Positions 1-8,932 of a stretch of 64,000 nt of DNA are shown here, in pieces (the stretch's first letter is position 1; every line of letters begins with the position of its first letter). The translations under genes were made by a program, and so were the position numbers. The notes under the pieces were generated by a model. That model did no database searches. It saw only the letters and a list, made by a program, of their open reading frames with translations, and was not told where the DNA came from. The DNA comes from Phycisphaerae bacterium (GTDB lineage Bacteria > Planctomycetota > Phycisphaerae > Phycisphaerales > SM1A02): contig JAEUIT010000031.1 of NCBI GenBank assembly GCA_016795035.1, positions 1 through 64,000 of the forward strand, given 5' to 3'.

Positions 1-432
1 CTCGGCGACGTCTCGAACTACCCGCTCGTCACCGGCGAAACCACGCTCGTCGTCGTCAAGATCTCGAAGAACGCGGGCTCGGGCATCACCTATCGCCTCT
101 TCGTGAATCCGACGGTCGGACAGGCGGAACCCGGTGGTCCTGCGGCTGTCCTCTCCGTGAACGCCGTGCAGACCTTGCCGACGACGCTGTCGATCGACAA
201 CGGCACGGGCTTCACGACCGACGAGATCCGCGTGGGCACGACTTGGTCGTCGGTGCTTCCCGCCGAACCGGTCTGCGTGGGTGACCTCAACAACAGCGGC
301 AGCGTCGATGGCGCCGACGTCTCCACGTTGCTCGGCGCATGGGGCCTTCCCGCCGGCGACCTCAACGGCGACGGCACCACCGATCCCGCCGATCTCGGCA
401 TCCTCCTCGGCGCTTGGGGCGCATGCCCGTAA
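1..432 (+). CDS. C-terminal part of a secreted protein with dockerin-like tail (5' truncated)
   Basis: The frame is open from the first base, so the gene begins outside the window and only its last 143 codons are visible. The upstream part (VVKISKNAG, ITYRLFVNP) looks like a beta-rich extracellular domain, possibly concanavalin/LamG-like, but it is too short to assign. The last 50 residues hold two dockerin-type calcium-loop repeats (DLNNSGSVDGADV and DLNGDGTTDPADL), each followed by LLGAWG, and the protein ends GACP. This matches the GC-type dockerin tail of planctomycete surface proteins, thought to act in sorting or anchoring. A strong terminator follows 36 bp downstream. The dockerin call is secure; the function of the body is unknown. 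Confidence 0.85.
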   Translation, partial: LGDVSNYPLVTGETTLVVVKISKNAGSGITYRLFVNPTVGQAEPGGPAAVLSVNAVQTLPTTLSIDNGTGFTTDEIRVGTTWSSVLPAEPVCVGDLNNSGSVDGADVSTLLGAWGLPAGDLNGDGTTDPADLGILLGAWGACP

Positions 433-468
433 CGCGTCGACTGCATCGATAGAAGTGATCACGTACGC

Positions 469-510
469 TCTCGGGGACTGGTCTTTGGGCCAGTCCCCGA
501 GACGTTTTTT
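469..510 (+). terminator. Rho-independent terminator
   Basis: A perfect 13-bp stem (TCTCGGGGACTGG and its complement) with an 8-nt loop, followed by CG and six T residues. It lies just after the dockerin-tailed gene and before the next gene's ribosome binding site. Confidence 0.92.
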
Positions 511-561
511 CATGGCGAACACTCCCGCACGGTGGCGGGCCGCGCCCGCGGGAGGCCGTCG

Positions 562-1146
562 ATGACGACCTCCGGCGCCGGCCCCAGCTCCTACCTCGAC
601 TTCTCCCGCATCCATGAGTTGCCCTTGTGGGCGCAGGTCGCCGTGGCGGCCCGGCTCGCGCGACGCATGGCCCTCGGCTGGCCGAAGCTCACCGACGCGC
701 AGCGGCAACCGATGCTCGAGGCCTGCGACCGCATGGTGGCTGCAACGCGGAGTCGCTTCTCGAGCGACGAGGATCATGCGATCTTCACCAAGGCGTTCGA
801 CCACGCCACCGCGCTTGGTGCGGACTCGCTCGCCGTCACGCTCTACTACGCCGGCGACGCGACGCTTGCCGCGATGCGGGCCGACGAGACGAGCTGGGGC
901 GATTCGACCGCCGTGCAGTCGGTGCGGAAGGCGCTCGCCGCCGCGTGCGCCGACGCCCCGTTCGGCCCGCTGCAGGTGCGCGCGTCCGTCGCGGCCGACG
1001 CCGACCTTCTCGCCTTCGCATGCGGCGAGGATCGGATCGAGCGGCTCGGCGCGCTGACGCCGCACGTCTTCGGCCGCCTCCTGCCGACCAACCCGCTCAA
1101 TCCCGCCTTCGAGAAGCCGCAGAAGATCGAGGATCTCTATCGATGA
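562..1146 (+). CDS. Hypothetical soluble protein, 194 aa
   Basis: No family recognised. The predicted protein has no signal peptide or membrane segment; it is mostly helical and Ala-rich (for example LWAQVAVAARLARRMALG near the N-terminus). I place the start at the ATG at 562 because GGAGG lies about 6 bases upstream; an in-frame GTG at 532 would add ten residues with no ribosome site. The stop overlaps the start of the next gene in an ATGA arrangement, so the two are probably translated together and may act together with that membrane protein. One CTGCAACG copy lies inside at 740. Confidence 0.7.
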   Translation: MTTSGAGPSSYLDFSRIHELPLWAQVAVAARLARRMALGWPKLTDAQRQPMLEACDRMVAATRSRFSSDEDHAIFTKAFDHATALGADSLAVTLYYAGDATLAAMRADETSWGDSTAVQSVRKALAAACADAPFGPLQVRASVAADADLLAFACGEDRIERLGALTPHVFGRLLPTNPLNPAFEKPQKIEDLYR

Positions 1147-2192
1147 GCGTTCTCCTTCCGCTCGGCATCACGGCTGCAACGGCGATCGCCGCGCTCGCGG
1201 CGCTCCTGACCGCGGTCTGTTCCGGCTTCTACACCGCACGCCCGCCGCAGGGCAGCGATGCGATGGGACTCATCGTGCCGTTCGCGCTCGCCGCGGCCTC
1301 GGCGCTCGCGCTCACGATCGGCGGCGCGCTCGCCGGCGGGCACGGCTCCTTGGACTGGCTGGTCGGCTCGCGCGGGCTCGGCGCCTTCCTCCTCGGCCTC
1401 TGCGCCGCGCTCGTCGGCGGCGCCGTGCTCGGCGCGCTCATCGGCTGGTGCGAGAAGCATCCGTGGGCGAACGCCGCCACACTCAACGTTGCAGGCGTCC
1501 TTCTGCCCGCGCTCTTCATGCTGTTCCTCGTCGTGACCGCGTGGACCGAGCCGGAGAAACTCCGTAGCGACGGATTCCGGACCTTCGGGCTCGTCGCAGG
1601 CGCGGCGCCGGCGGTCGGGCTCGTCGTCGCGATCCTCGGACTGCAGCGCTATGTCCACGTCTCGCTCGAGCGCGAGGCGTGGCGGTCCGAGGCGCTCGCC
1701 AAGGAAGCCGCCGAACGCGGTCGCCGCGAGGCGATGACCCCCGAGAGCCGCCTGCTCGAAGACCTCTCGAAGTTCGCCCCGGACGCCCCGCTCTGGACGC
1801 TCGTCGCCGGCCTGCCCGACGAAGCGAACGCCTCGCTCCGCGCGATCTGGATCGAGCGCGCGCTCCAGCATCCGAACTTCGAGAGCGAGCTGCAGGGAAC
1901 GCTCACCTGCGACTACGCGGTCTACCGCCACGGCTGCGTCATGCTGCTTCTTGAGATGCCTGCCGAGCGCCTCAAGCCCGACGTGTACGCCGATTGGCTC
2001 GCGAGCGACGCCACGCAGACCGCCGCCGATATCCGCACCTACGGCCTGGTGACGCGGAAGTACGACGACTACCGCCGGCATGCCGCGAACACCGAGCGCG
2101 CGGCGGCGCGGCTGACGCTGACCGAGCCCCTCCGCGCCGCGCTCGCCGAGCTGCGCGACGCGGTCGCGCATCCCGGCAGCGCGACCGAGTGA
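1143..2192 (+). CDS. Hypothetical multi-pass membrane protein, 349 aa
   Basis: The ATG at 1143 overlaps the previous stop by 4 bp, indicating translational coupling. The N-terminal 175 residues contain about five hydrophobic segments (for example PLGITAATAIAALAALLTAV and GLVAGAAPAVGLVVAILGL). A charged, cytosolic-looking helix rich in Arg, Glu and Ala follows, then a soluble C-terminal domain of about 150 residues with no recognised motif. It is probably an inner-membrane protein working with the preceding gene product. Two copies of the interspersed word lie in the membrane-encoding part (1174 and 1497). Confidence 0.7.
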   Translation: MSVLLPLGITAATAIAALAALLTAVCSGFYTARPPQGSDAMGLIVPFALAAASALALTIGGALAGGHGSLDWLVGSRGLGAFLLGLCAALVGGAVLGALIGWCEKHPWANAATLNVAGVLLPALFMLFLVVTAWTEPEKLRSDGFRTFGLVAGAAPAVGLVVAILGLQRYVHVSLEREAWRSEALAKEAAERGRREAMTPESRLLEDLSKFAPDAPLWTLVAGLPDEANASLRAIWIERALQHPNFESELQGTLTCDYAVYRHGCVMLLLEMPAERLKPDVYADWLASDATQTAADIRTYGLVTRKYDDYRRHAANTERAAARLTLTEPLRAALAELRDAVAHPGSATE

Positions 2193-2372
2193 TCGCGAGC
2201 CTCGCTCACGCGCACGACCACAGTTCACGGCGACGTTTCGAGGACGTGCGAATTCGAGGCGACCATTTCCGCCTACTCTCTGTCGTAGTCTCCCCGGCGG
2301 CGATCGGTTGGCATCTCCTCGTCGGGCTACCGACCGAGCCGGAACTGGTCAGGCTGATAGGAGTGCCCGTCC

Positions 2373-3251
2373 ATGCGCAGACCCAATAGTGTCATCCTGA
2401 TCGCGGCGGTCACTGCGCCGCTGACTGCCCTGCTTGCGACGTCGCCAGCGGCGGGTGCCGACTCAGTGACGCTCCTCGACCGCCTTACGCCGGCAAGCGG
2501 TGCGCCGAATGCCCTCGTCAACGGGCGCTGGCCGATCGCGGTCAACTCGGTTCCGTTCGAAGGCTACGCCGGGACGGTCGAATTCTCCGTCGAGGGCGCG
2601 CCGACCGACTCGGTCACGCTCTCCTCGTTGCAGGTGGCCTATGCCGGTCTCCCCGGCGCCGCCCCTACAACATGGACGCTCCGCGTCATGCTCTGGTCGT
2701 CGTTCGACGCCGCGATCGTCGGTCTGCCGGGGTCGACGACCGCGATGTACAACGGCGACATCGCCACGTTGATCATCCCCGGCACGCAGGTCTCGTTCGA
2801 GCCTTTCGGGACACACATCTTCAATGGGCCGATCTTCCTCGCGACGATCGACCTGAGCCCGTACGACCTCACGCTGGCGGCGGGCGGCACGTACGTCCTC
2901 GGCTGCACGGTGTTCAACGCCGGCGACGCGGGCGTGATGGAAACCGCGCAGCTCGGTCCGCCCGATCGCGGCCTCTCGCCCTACTACCGCGAGACCGGTT
3001 GGCGCTACATGAACGTGTTCGACGACCTCGAGATCGGGCGCTATGCGATCCGGCTGACCGCGACGACCACCGCCTCCCCGCCCTGCCCCGCCGACCTGAA
3101 CGGCTCGGGCACCGTCGACGCCGCCGACCTCGGCATCCTGCTCGGCGCCTGGGGCGCATGCGGTTCGTGCGCCGCCGACCTTGACCAGAGCGGCACAGTC
3201 GACGCCGCCGATCTCGGCGTCCTCCTCGGCGCGTGGGGAGTGTGCTCATGA
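2373..3251 (+). CDS. Secreted dockerin-tailed protein, 292 aa
   Basis: Starts with a signal peptide (two Arg, then ILIAAVTAPLTALLATSPAAGA). The middle is beta-rich with choice-of-anchor character (TLSSLQVAYAGLPG, GTYVLGCTVFNAGD), a layout seen in planctomycete exported proteins of unknown function. The C-terminal 55 residues contain two dockerin-like loops (DLNGSGTVDAADL and DLDQSGTVDAADL), each followed by LLGAWG, and the protein ends GVCS. AGGAG lies 7-11 bases before the ATG. No enzymatic motif is visible. Secretion and the tail are well supported; the role of the body is unknown. Confidence 0.8.
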   Translation: MRRPNSVILIAAVTAPLTALLATSPAAGADSVTLLDRLTPASGAPNALVNGRWPIAVNSVPFEGYAGTVEFSVEGAPTDSVTLSSLQVAYAGLPGAAPTTWTLRVMLWSSFDAAIVGLPGSTTAMYNGDIATLIIPGTQVSFEPFGTHIFNGPIFLATIDLSPYDLTLAAGGTYVLGCTVFNAGDAGVMETAQLGPPDRGLSPYYRETGWRYMNVFDDLEIGRYAIRLTATTTASPPCPADLNGSGTVDAADLGILLGAWGACGSCAADLDQSGTVDAADLGVLLGAWGVCS

Positions 3252-3679
3252 ACCACCAACGACCAGAGCCCTGTTCGCATCGGCGCCCGCCGCAGACGTG
3301 ACCGTGCGCGACACGATCACGCCCGGGACATGGCGGGGGAATGCAACGCGGGTCGCCGAAGCTCAGAGTGACGCGCTTCACTCTTGCCCGCAGTCGCCTC
3401 TGACAGCAAGGGTCGGAAGGTGACGTCCCCCCGGAGCTTCCGTCCGTGGTTCGACGCCCAGCGCGAGCGCACTGGACAGACCACTGCGCACCCCGCCGCA
3501 TCTCCCCGCCTCGCACGACTTTGGCGATGCCTCGTCCCCGCTTCGCAATTGCGGCACAATGCGGCCCCGACCGGGGTGCGCTCCGGCGTCGGAATGGGGC
3601 TCGTAGACGTGGGACTCGTGCGCAGCGCCGCGTGGGCGCTTCCTCGACCCCCTCGCCAGCTCGTCAAGGAATTCATTTC
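3252..3679. other. Gene-free interval of 428 bp
   Basis: No convincing gene on either strand; the overlapping open frames show no family signature or start signal. A near-copy of the interspersed word (ATGCAACG) lies at 3341. The region probably carries the promoter of the EF-hand gene, but I cannot identify clear -35 and -10 boxes. Confidence 0.5.
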
Positions 3680-4447
3680 ATGCTTCGTCTTCGTCACACC
3701 GGTATCGCAGCGCTCGCGTTCGTCACCGCCGCGCTGGCTCTCGCCCAGACGACGCCCCCGGCGACTCCGCCCGCGCCGCCCCCACCCGGCCAGGGTGGAC
3801 CGCCCGCGAACGCCCCGCGCGACGGTTCCCAGCTCGTCGACCGCATGATGGCGGCCGACGCCAACGGCGACGGCAAGCTCTCGAAGGACGAACTCGGCGG
3901 CCGCGCAGACCGGATCTTCGAAGTGGCGGATACGAACGGCGACGGATTCCTCGAGCGCACCGAGATCGTGGTCTTTGCGCAGAACCAGCCGCGACAAGGC
4001 CCAGGCGGCGAGCGCGGCCCCGGCGGCCCCCCCGGCGAAGGCGGTCGCGAAGGCCGTCGTGGCGGCGGTGGCCAGCCCATGTCGCTCGAAGGCGCGATGA
4101 AGCAAGCGAACCGCGCGATGCGGAGCCTCAAGGATTCCGCGTTCGACGCCTCGAGCCGCGCGAGCGACCTTGAGCAGGTGCAGACGCTCACCGTCGCGCT
4201 TGTGAACGCGAAGGGCATGGGCGGGTCGACCCCGATGTCGAAGGCCGCGAAGGCCAAGTTCGGCGACGACAAGGCTGCGTTCCAGACCTCGTTCCGCCAG
4301 CACATGATCACGGCGATCACGGAAGCGCTCGCCCTCGAGAGTGCCATCCTCGCCGGCAAGAGCGCCGACGCGAAGGCCGCGTTCGGCCGCGTCCACGCCG
4401 CCGAGGAAGCGGGCCACCAGCTCTTCGCCGAGGAAGAGGGCAACTAA
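3680..4447 (+). CDS. Exported EF-hand calcium-binding protein, 255 aa
   Basis: Signal peptide MLRLRHTGIAALAFVTAALALA, then a Pro/Gly-rich linker, then two EF-hand loops: DANGDGKLSKDE (about residue 60) and DTNGDGFLERTE (about residue 84). A second Gly/Arg-rich low-complexity stretch follows, then a helical C-terminal domain of about 120 residues containing HMITAITEALALE and ending in a His/Glu-rich helix. The start is set by AAGGA at 3666 and the signal peptide; a longer reading from 3446 would bury the signal sequence. It likely acts in the periplasm or at the surface, binding calcium. A strong terminator follows. Confidence 0.82.
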   Translation: MLRLRHTGIAALAFVTAALALAQTTPPATPPAPPPPGQGGPPANAPRDGSQLVDRMMAADANGDGKLSKDELGGRADRIFEVADTNGDGFLERTEIVVFAQNQPRQGPGGERGPGGPPGEGGREGRRGGGGQPMSLEGAMKQANRAMRSLKDSAFDASSRASDLEQVQTLTVALVNAKGMGGSTPMSKAAKAKFGDDKAAFQTSFRQHMITAITEALALESAILAGKSADAKAAFGRVHAAEEAGHQLFAEEEGN

Positions 4448-4508
4448 CGCTCGCTTCGGCGCGACCGACGCCCCGCGACCTGCAACGCAGACTCGCATGC
4501 TGAAACAG

Positions 4509-4545
4509 AGAGACCGGAGCGACTCGTCGCTCCGGTCTCTTTTTC
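4509..4545 (+). terminator. Rho-independent terminator, probably bidirectional
   Basis: Fourteen-bp perfect stem beginning AGAGACCGGAGCGA, 4-nt loop, then a T-run. It lies between the convergent EF-hand gene and the minus-strand dockerin gene ending at 4563. Confidence 0.92.
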
Positions 4546-4562
4546 GTTGATCCGCGCTCGCG

Positions 4563-5318
4563 TCAGGCGCTCCAGTTTCCAAGCACGATCGCGAGATCGG
4601 ACGCGTCCACGTTGCAGTCGCCGTTGAGGTCGGCGGCGCACGCCGCGCAGTTCGAGCACGCGCCCCAGCCGCCGAGCAGGAGGCCGAGATCGGCGGCATC
4701 GACCGTGCCGTCGTTGTTGATGTCGCCGAGGATGCCGGCCGGAGACTCGCCCTTCGTGAGGCTCACGTTGTCGAAATCCGCCTGAATGCCCTCGATGAGA
4801 ACAAGCTGGATCGCGAGCGGCTGTCCGATGGCCGGGTGATTCGGCGGCACCGTGAATTGCACGATCGACGTCTCCCACTGCCCCGGCGCGGGATAGAGAA
4901 GTCCGGGATCCTCCGCGAGAAGCGTGGTGCCGGCGAGCAGGCGCACGGCGTACTCCTCGACGTGCCAGAAGTCGTTTCGCATGCCGATGTCCACGCGAAG
5001 CGTGTACGTCTCGTTCGCGACGAGCGTTTCGGCCAACGTCTGGACGATGGGCGAGTTGATGCCGTTCGAGAATCCGATCTGAAGTCCGTCCGTGGGTCCG
5101 GTCGGGAACGAGTCGAAGAAGCACTGGTCTTCGACGCCACAGTGCCAGACCAACCCGCCCGTCCATCCGGTGGCCACAGAGCCCCACGTGCAGGCGGACA
5201 TCGCGGGCGACTCGAAGCTCGGGTTGACCACGGGAATCTGCGTGACGGCAGCCGAGGCGAGCGAGGTGACGACGAATGCCGGCATCGCGGCAAGTGCGAT
5301 GTAGCAGGGAAAGCGCAT
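4563..5318 (-). CDS. Secreted dockerin-tailed protein, 251 aa
   Basis: Signal peptide (CYIALAAMPAFVVTSLASA), then a mature region starting with VVNPSFESP, the opening typical of beta-sandwich domains in PEP-CTERM and planctomycete exported proteins (galactose-binding-like fold). The C-terminus has two calcium loops (DINNDGTVDAADL and DLNGDCNVDASDL) separated by a Cys-rich spacer with four Cys, and ends LGNWSA rather than LLGAWGAC. GGAGA lies a few bases before the ATG on the minus strand. The codons for DCNVD contain a copy of the interspersed word (4610). Ligand unknown. Confidence 0.8.
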   Translation of the reverse strand: MRFPCYIALAAMPAFVVTSLASAAVTQIPVVNPSFESPAMSACTWGSVATGWTGGLVWHCGVEDQCFFDSFPTGPTDGLQIGFSNGINSPIVQTLAETLVANETYTLRVDIGMRNDFWHVEEYAVRLLAGTTLLAEDPGLLYPAPGQWETSIVQFTVPPNHPAIGQPLAIQLVLIEGIQADFDNVSLTKGESPAGILGDINNDGTVDAADLGLLLGGWGACSNCAACAADLNGDCNVDASDLAIVLGNWSA

Positions 5319-5424
5319 AGGTTTCTCCGTTTCAGGGCACGGCCACGTCCGACGCGGCAGTGCCTCAGGAGAGTTAGCGACATCGATCGCCGCCGCGCCC
5401 GCCGAATGTGCACGATCGCGGTCG

Positions 5425-7332
5425 TCAGTTTCCCCGCTGCGACACGTAGCGATTCAGGTCCGCGAGAAGCTTGGCCGCCTCCGGCCCGCGACCCGCCTCC
5501 TGGAGCACCCGCGCATAGGTCTCGCCCACCGAGTACCAGGTGCTGGTGCGACCGAAGATTCCCGGGAAGTCCTTCGGTGGCTCGAGCCGCCCGAATCCCT
5601 TCTCGTAGAGCGCCACCAGCCGGCGCGTGTCCTTCGCCTCGCGCAGCATGCCGGCTGCAACGGAGAGCGCCTGCTCGTACGTCGGGCCGCTGCCGGGGCA
5701 ACGATTGATGATCTCCTCGAACGCCTGGCCCGCCTTGATCGGCTTCTTCGCCGCGCGCCACATCTGCCCGTCCTCGAGGAGCGCGCGGGCCATCAGGTCC
5801 TGGCGCGCCGCGAGAACCTCGGCGAGCCGCAGCCAGAGCGCGTGCTGCTTCTCGACCGGCGACACCGACCGAATGAGCGGCCGCGCGACCTCGAGCACCA
5901 TCTCGGGGTACGAACGGCCGCACAGCTCGACGATCGCGTCGAGCCACAGGCGCATCTCCTTCTCGTCGACCGCGCGATCGGCGCCGAACTTCTGCACACG
6001 CTGCCACGCGCGCACGTCGGTGGGCGTGTGGCGCAGCGCCGAGCGGAGCACCGTCTCGCGGCGCTCGCGCAGAGCCTCAAACGTGTCGGCCGCACCCTCG
6101 TCACGTCCCTTCGCGCCAGCCTGGACGCGCTCCGCAAGCCGTTCGTCGACGGTGCGCAGCACGCACGCGCGCATGCGATCGGCCGCGGGCTCGAGCCCCC
6201 ATTGCACGAGCATCGGCATCACCGCGTCAGGCAGCGATCGCCCGGTCTGCGGATCGACGACGCGCCCCTCGCACCCGCGATACGAGTCGTAGCGCCCTTC
6301 GACATCCCATCCCACGCGCTTTCCGTCGGTGTGCGCGAAGCCGATCCATGCATGCGCCGCCGCGAGATCCTCGCCGACGGTGTACGTGGCGGGAATGCCG
6401 AGCGCCTTCGCGACGGTCGCCGCGAAGTACGCCTGATCCGCGCAGATGCCGCCATGCTTCAGGATGTTGGGCAGGTTCCAGCCGGCCTGATTCGACTTCT
6501 TCGGCCGCCCCTGAAGCACGCCGTAGTCGTACTCGACCTTCGAGTAGAGCGAGCCGACGCGCGGAACGTTCGCGAACGTGTCGACCGCCCAGTCGAGCTC
6601 GGCGACGCTGGCGCAGGGATCGACGACGAAGACGAGGAGCTCCGGTGCAACGTGGAGTCCGAAGCGCGTCTTCGAGGCGTTCGTGACGAAGTGCCGCCAC
6701 ACGGCCGATGGCTCGGGCGCGCGCGGACGATTCTCGTTGACCGTGATCCGAGGCGGCCCCTTGTCGTGCACGACGCAAAGCGCGGCACCGAGTTCGGGGT
6801 ACTTCGCGGCGTTCGCCGGATCCTCCGAGGCGAGGCGCGCCGCGAGGCGCACCACGTTGCCGAGGTCATCGCCCGGCGCCTGGTAGGTGTGCGTGAGCGC
6901 GACGAGGAGCGGAGGCACCGACGAAAGCGCGCGCCACGCGTCGGCCCGCTCGCCTTCGGGCAACGCGTCCATCAGCGCGAGGAAGCGCCATGCCGTCGCC
7001 GCCGAGGCGAGCGCTGCTTCGCCGGTCGTGGTCGGGAGATCCCCGCGCGACGGCTTCTTCGTCGCGCGCGATCGTTCCTTCGGCGTCTCCGCCTTGTCGC
7101 TCGCCTCGAGCGCCGCCAACGCGGCGTCGACCGACTGGTCGAAGCGCGCCACGAGGCGCGCCCGCGCGTCCTTATCGCCTTTCGTGCAGTACGCGTCGAG
7201 GTCGGCGATGTCGTCCGCAGCCAGCGGCCCGTCGGCGGCGAGGGCGCAGACCGACGTCGCCAAGGTCACGATCGCCGCCAGCGTCGCGTTCATCCATCGA
7301 GAGAGGCTGGTCGGCACGCACGGACCTCGCAT
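5425..7332 (-). CDS. Exported transglutaminase-like protein, 635 aa
   Basis: The N-terminus holds a signal peptide (MNATLAAIVTLATSVCALA with cleavage before ADGPL). The central region has the transglutaminase-like catalytic set in order: Cys in GGICADQAYF (about residue 296), His in AAHAWIGF (about 326) and Asp in GWDVEGRYD (about 341). The C-terminal 250 residues are helical and TPR-like (AFEEIINRCPGSGPTYEQAL). Bacterial members of this fold are usually proteases or amidases rather than crosslinkers. Start choice: ATG at 7332; the ATG at 7293 is equally plausible because it begins the signal peptide. It is divergent from the sulfotransferase gene, with almost touching 5' ends. Confidence 0.78.
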   Translation of the reverse strand: MRGPCVPTSLSRWMNATLAAIVTLATSVCALAADGPLAADDIADLDAYCTKGDKDARARLVARFDQSVDAALAALEASDKAETPKERSRATKKPSRGDLPTTTGEAALASAATAWRFLALMDALPEGERADAWRALSSVPPLLVALTHTYQAPGDDLGNVVRLAARLASEDPANAAKYPELGAALCVVHDKGPPRITVNENRPRAPEPSAVWRHFVTNASKTRFGLHVAPELLVFVVDPCASVAELDWAVDTFANVPRVGSLYSKVEYDYGVLQGRPKKSNQAGWNLPNILKHGGICADQAYFAATVAKALGIPATYTVGEDLAAAHAWIGFAHTDGKRVGWDVEGRYDSYRGCEGRVVDPQTGRSLPDAVMPMLVQWGLEPAADRMRACVLRTVDERLAERVQAGAKGRDEGAADTFEALRERRETVLRSALRHTPTDVRAWQRVQKFGADRAVDEKEMRLWLDAIVELCGRSYPEMVLEVARPLIRSVSPVEKQHALWLRLAEVLAARQDLMARALLEDGQMWRAAKKPIKAGQAFEEIINRCPGSGPTYEQALSVAAGMLREAKDTRRLVALYEKGFGRLEPPKDFPGIFGRTSTWYSVGETYARVLQEAGRGPEAAKLLADLNRYVSQRGN

Positions 7333-7396
7333 GGACAATGTCGTCGGGCTCCGGCGTCGCCACGCCGGCGAGGGCGCACGAAGCCCCGCGAGACTC

Positions 7397-7402
7397 TACT
7401 TT
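7397..7402 (+). promoter_or_regulatory. -10-like box TACTTT for a leaderless start
   Basis: TACTTT ends 6 nt before the GTG at 7409, so transcription would begin at the start codon. This supports the GTG start of the sulfotransferase gene. I see no clear -35. Confidence 0.45.
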
Positions 7403-7408
7403 ACGGGA

Positions 7409-8902
7409 GTGAGCCAGTTGCCCCCAGATGAATTACTGCGGCAGTCGCTGCAAGCGTTCCGGTCGAAGCGCCCCCAACTCGCGGAGTCGCTCGCAAGGTC
7501 CGTGGTCGCGGCACAGCCGAAGAACGCCGACGGATGGCTCATCCTCGCGCATGCGCTCGACGCCCAGGCGAAGCTCGACGAGGCCGACTCCGCGTTGCAG
7601 CGGGCCGAGACCCTCGCGCCCGGGCTGCCTCGCATCATGATCGCCCGCGCGAAGGTCGACTGGCGCATGGGCCGCTTCGAGTCATGTGCCGAGGTGGCCG
7701 CATCGCTTCGAGGTGACCCGATGTTCGGCACCGACGCCACGATCTATCACGGCTCGTCGGTGCGACGGCTCGGACGGCCTCAGGAGGCATTCGACGCCCT
7801 GCGATCGAAGGCCACGATCCCGGGCGTCGCGTCGGAGTACGCGCTCGCGTGCATCGACCTTGACAAGCCTGACGAGGCCGTGCGCGCGCTCGAACCGTTT
7901 CTCTCGCGCATGGGCGAGCCCTACGGGCCTAACAATCTTCAGATGGGCGTTCGCTATGCGGTCCTGCACACGCTCGGCGAGGCCTACGAGGATCTCGGCG
8001 AGTACGAGAAGGCCTTCGACGCCTACAGCAAGGCGAACGGGCTCTATCCGCCGATGTTCAACGAGGCGGGATTCCGCGCGGGCCTTCCGCTCATTCGCGA
8101 CATCTTTTCGCGCGAGCGCATGCACTCCGCGCCCAAGCCGAGCGTGCGGACCGATCGTCCGGTGTTCGTCGCCGCGATGCCGCGCTCGGGCACGACGCTT
8201 CTCGATCGCCTCATCGCCGCGCACCCGTCGTGCGGCGGCGCCGGAGAGACACGCGCGCTTCGCGCCCAAGTCGCCGAGTGGCAGTCGCCCGATCCCGCGG
8301 CCGCATGGCCGCGCGTCGCGTCGCGCCTGGGCGCGGCCGACTTCGATCGCATCGCCAAGCGCTATCTTCTCGAGACGGACCCGTTCGGCCCGACGGCGCT
8401 GCGCATCGCCGACAAGCACCTGCAGAACTGGGTGTACGTCGGCCTCATCGCGATGGCGTTCCCCGACGCGCGCGTCATCCACATCCATCGCAACCTCATG
8501 GACACCGGCATCTCCTGCTTCGAGCGGCTGGAGCCCGGCGCGATCCCGTGGAGCACGCGGCTCGATTGGATCGGCCTCGCGCTGCGCGGCGCGGAAGAGC
8601 TGATGCAGTACTGGAAGGAGAATGCGCCGATCGCATTCCTCGACGTCGAGTACGAGAACCTCGTGCGCAACCCCGAAGCGGAGTCGCGGCGCATCATCAG
8701 TTTCCTCGGCCTTCCGTGGGACGACGCATGCCTCACGCCGCACAAGCGCCGCGACGGCCAGCTCGCTCCCCCGCCCACGCTCGGCACCGATCAGGCCTCG
8801 CGGCCGATCAACGACAAGTCGATCGGCCGCGCCGCGCGCTTCGGCTCGCTCCTCGATCCGCTGCGCGAGGCGCTCGATCGCCCCGTGATGGCGACCGCCT
8901 GA
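7409..8902 (+). CDS. TPR-domain sulfotransferase, 497 aa
   Basis: The N-terminal 230 residues are tetratricopeptide-like (SLARSVVAAQPKNADGWLIL, LGEAYEDLGEYEKAFDAY). The C-terminal domain is a PAPS-dependent sulfotransferase: the 5'-phosphosulfate loop is PRSGTTLLDRL (about residue 257), and the 3'-phosphate motif is VIHIHRNLMDTGISC (about 356) with the expected Arg and Ser. Such proteins transfer sulfate from PAPS to a protein or glycan acceptor. The start is uncertain: GTG 7409 has a -10-like box 6 nt upstream, while an in-frame ATG at 7331 would add 26 residues with no domain character. It is not in an obvious operon with the next gene, which has its own promoter-like box. Confidence 0.85.
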   Translation: MSQLPPDELLRQSLQAFRSKRPQLAESLARSVVAAQPKNADGWLILAHALDAQAKLDEADSALQRAETLAPGLPRIMIARAKVDWRMGRFESCAEVAASLRGDPMFGTDATIYHGSSVRRLGRPQEAFDALRSKATIPGVASEYALACIDLDKPDEAVRALEPFLSRMGEPYGPNNLQMGVRYAVLHTLGEAYEDLGEYEKAFDAYSKANGLYPPMFNEAGFRAGLPLIRDIFSRERMHSAPKPSVRTDRPVFVAAMPRSGTTLLDRLIAAHPSCGGAGETRALRAQVAEWQSPDPAAAWPRVASRLGAADFDRIAKRYLLETDPFGPTALRIADKHLQNWVYVGLIAMAFPDARVIHIHRNLMDTGISCFERLEPGAIPWSTRLDWIGLALRGAEELMQYWKENAPIAFLDVEYENLVRNPEAESRRIISFLGLPWDDACLTPHKRRDGQLAPPPTLGTDQASRPINDKSIGRAARFGSLLDPLREALDRPVMATA

Positions 8903-8932
8903 CCGCCGCACCGGTTGTGGTAGCGTGAAACC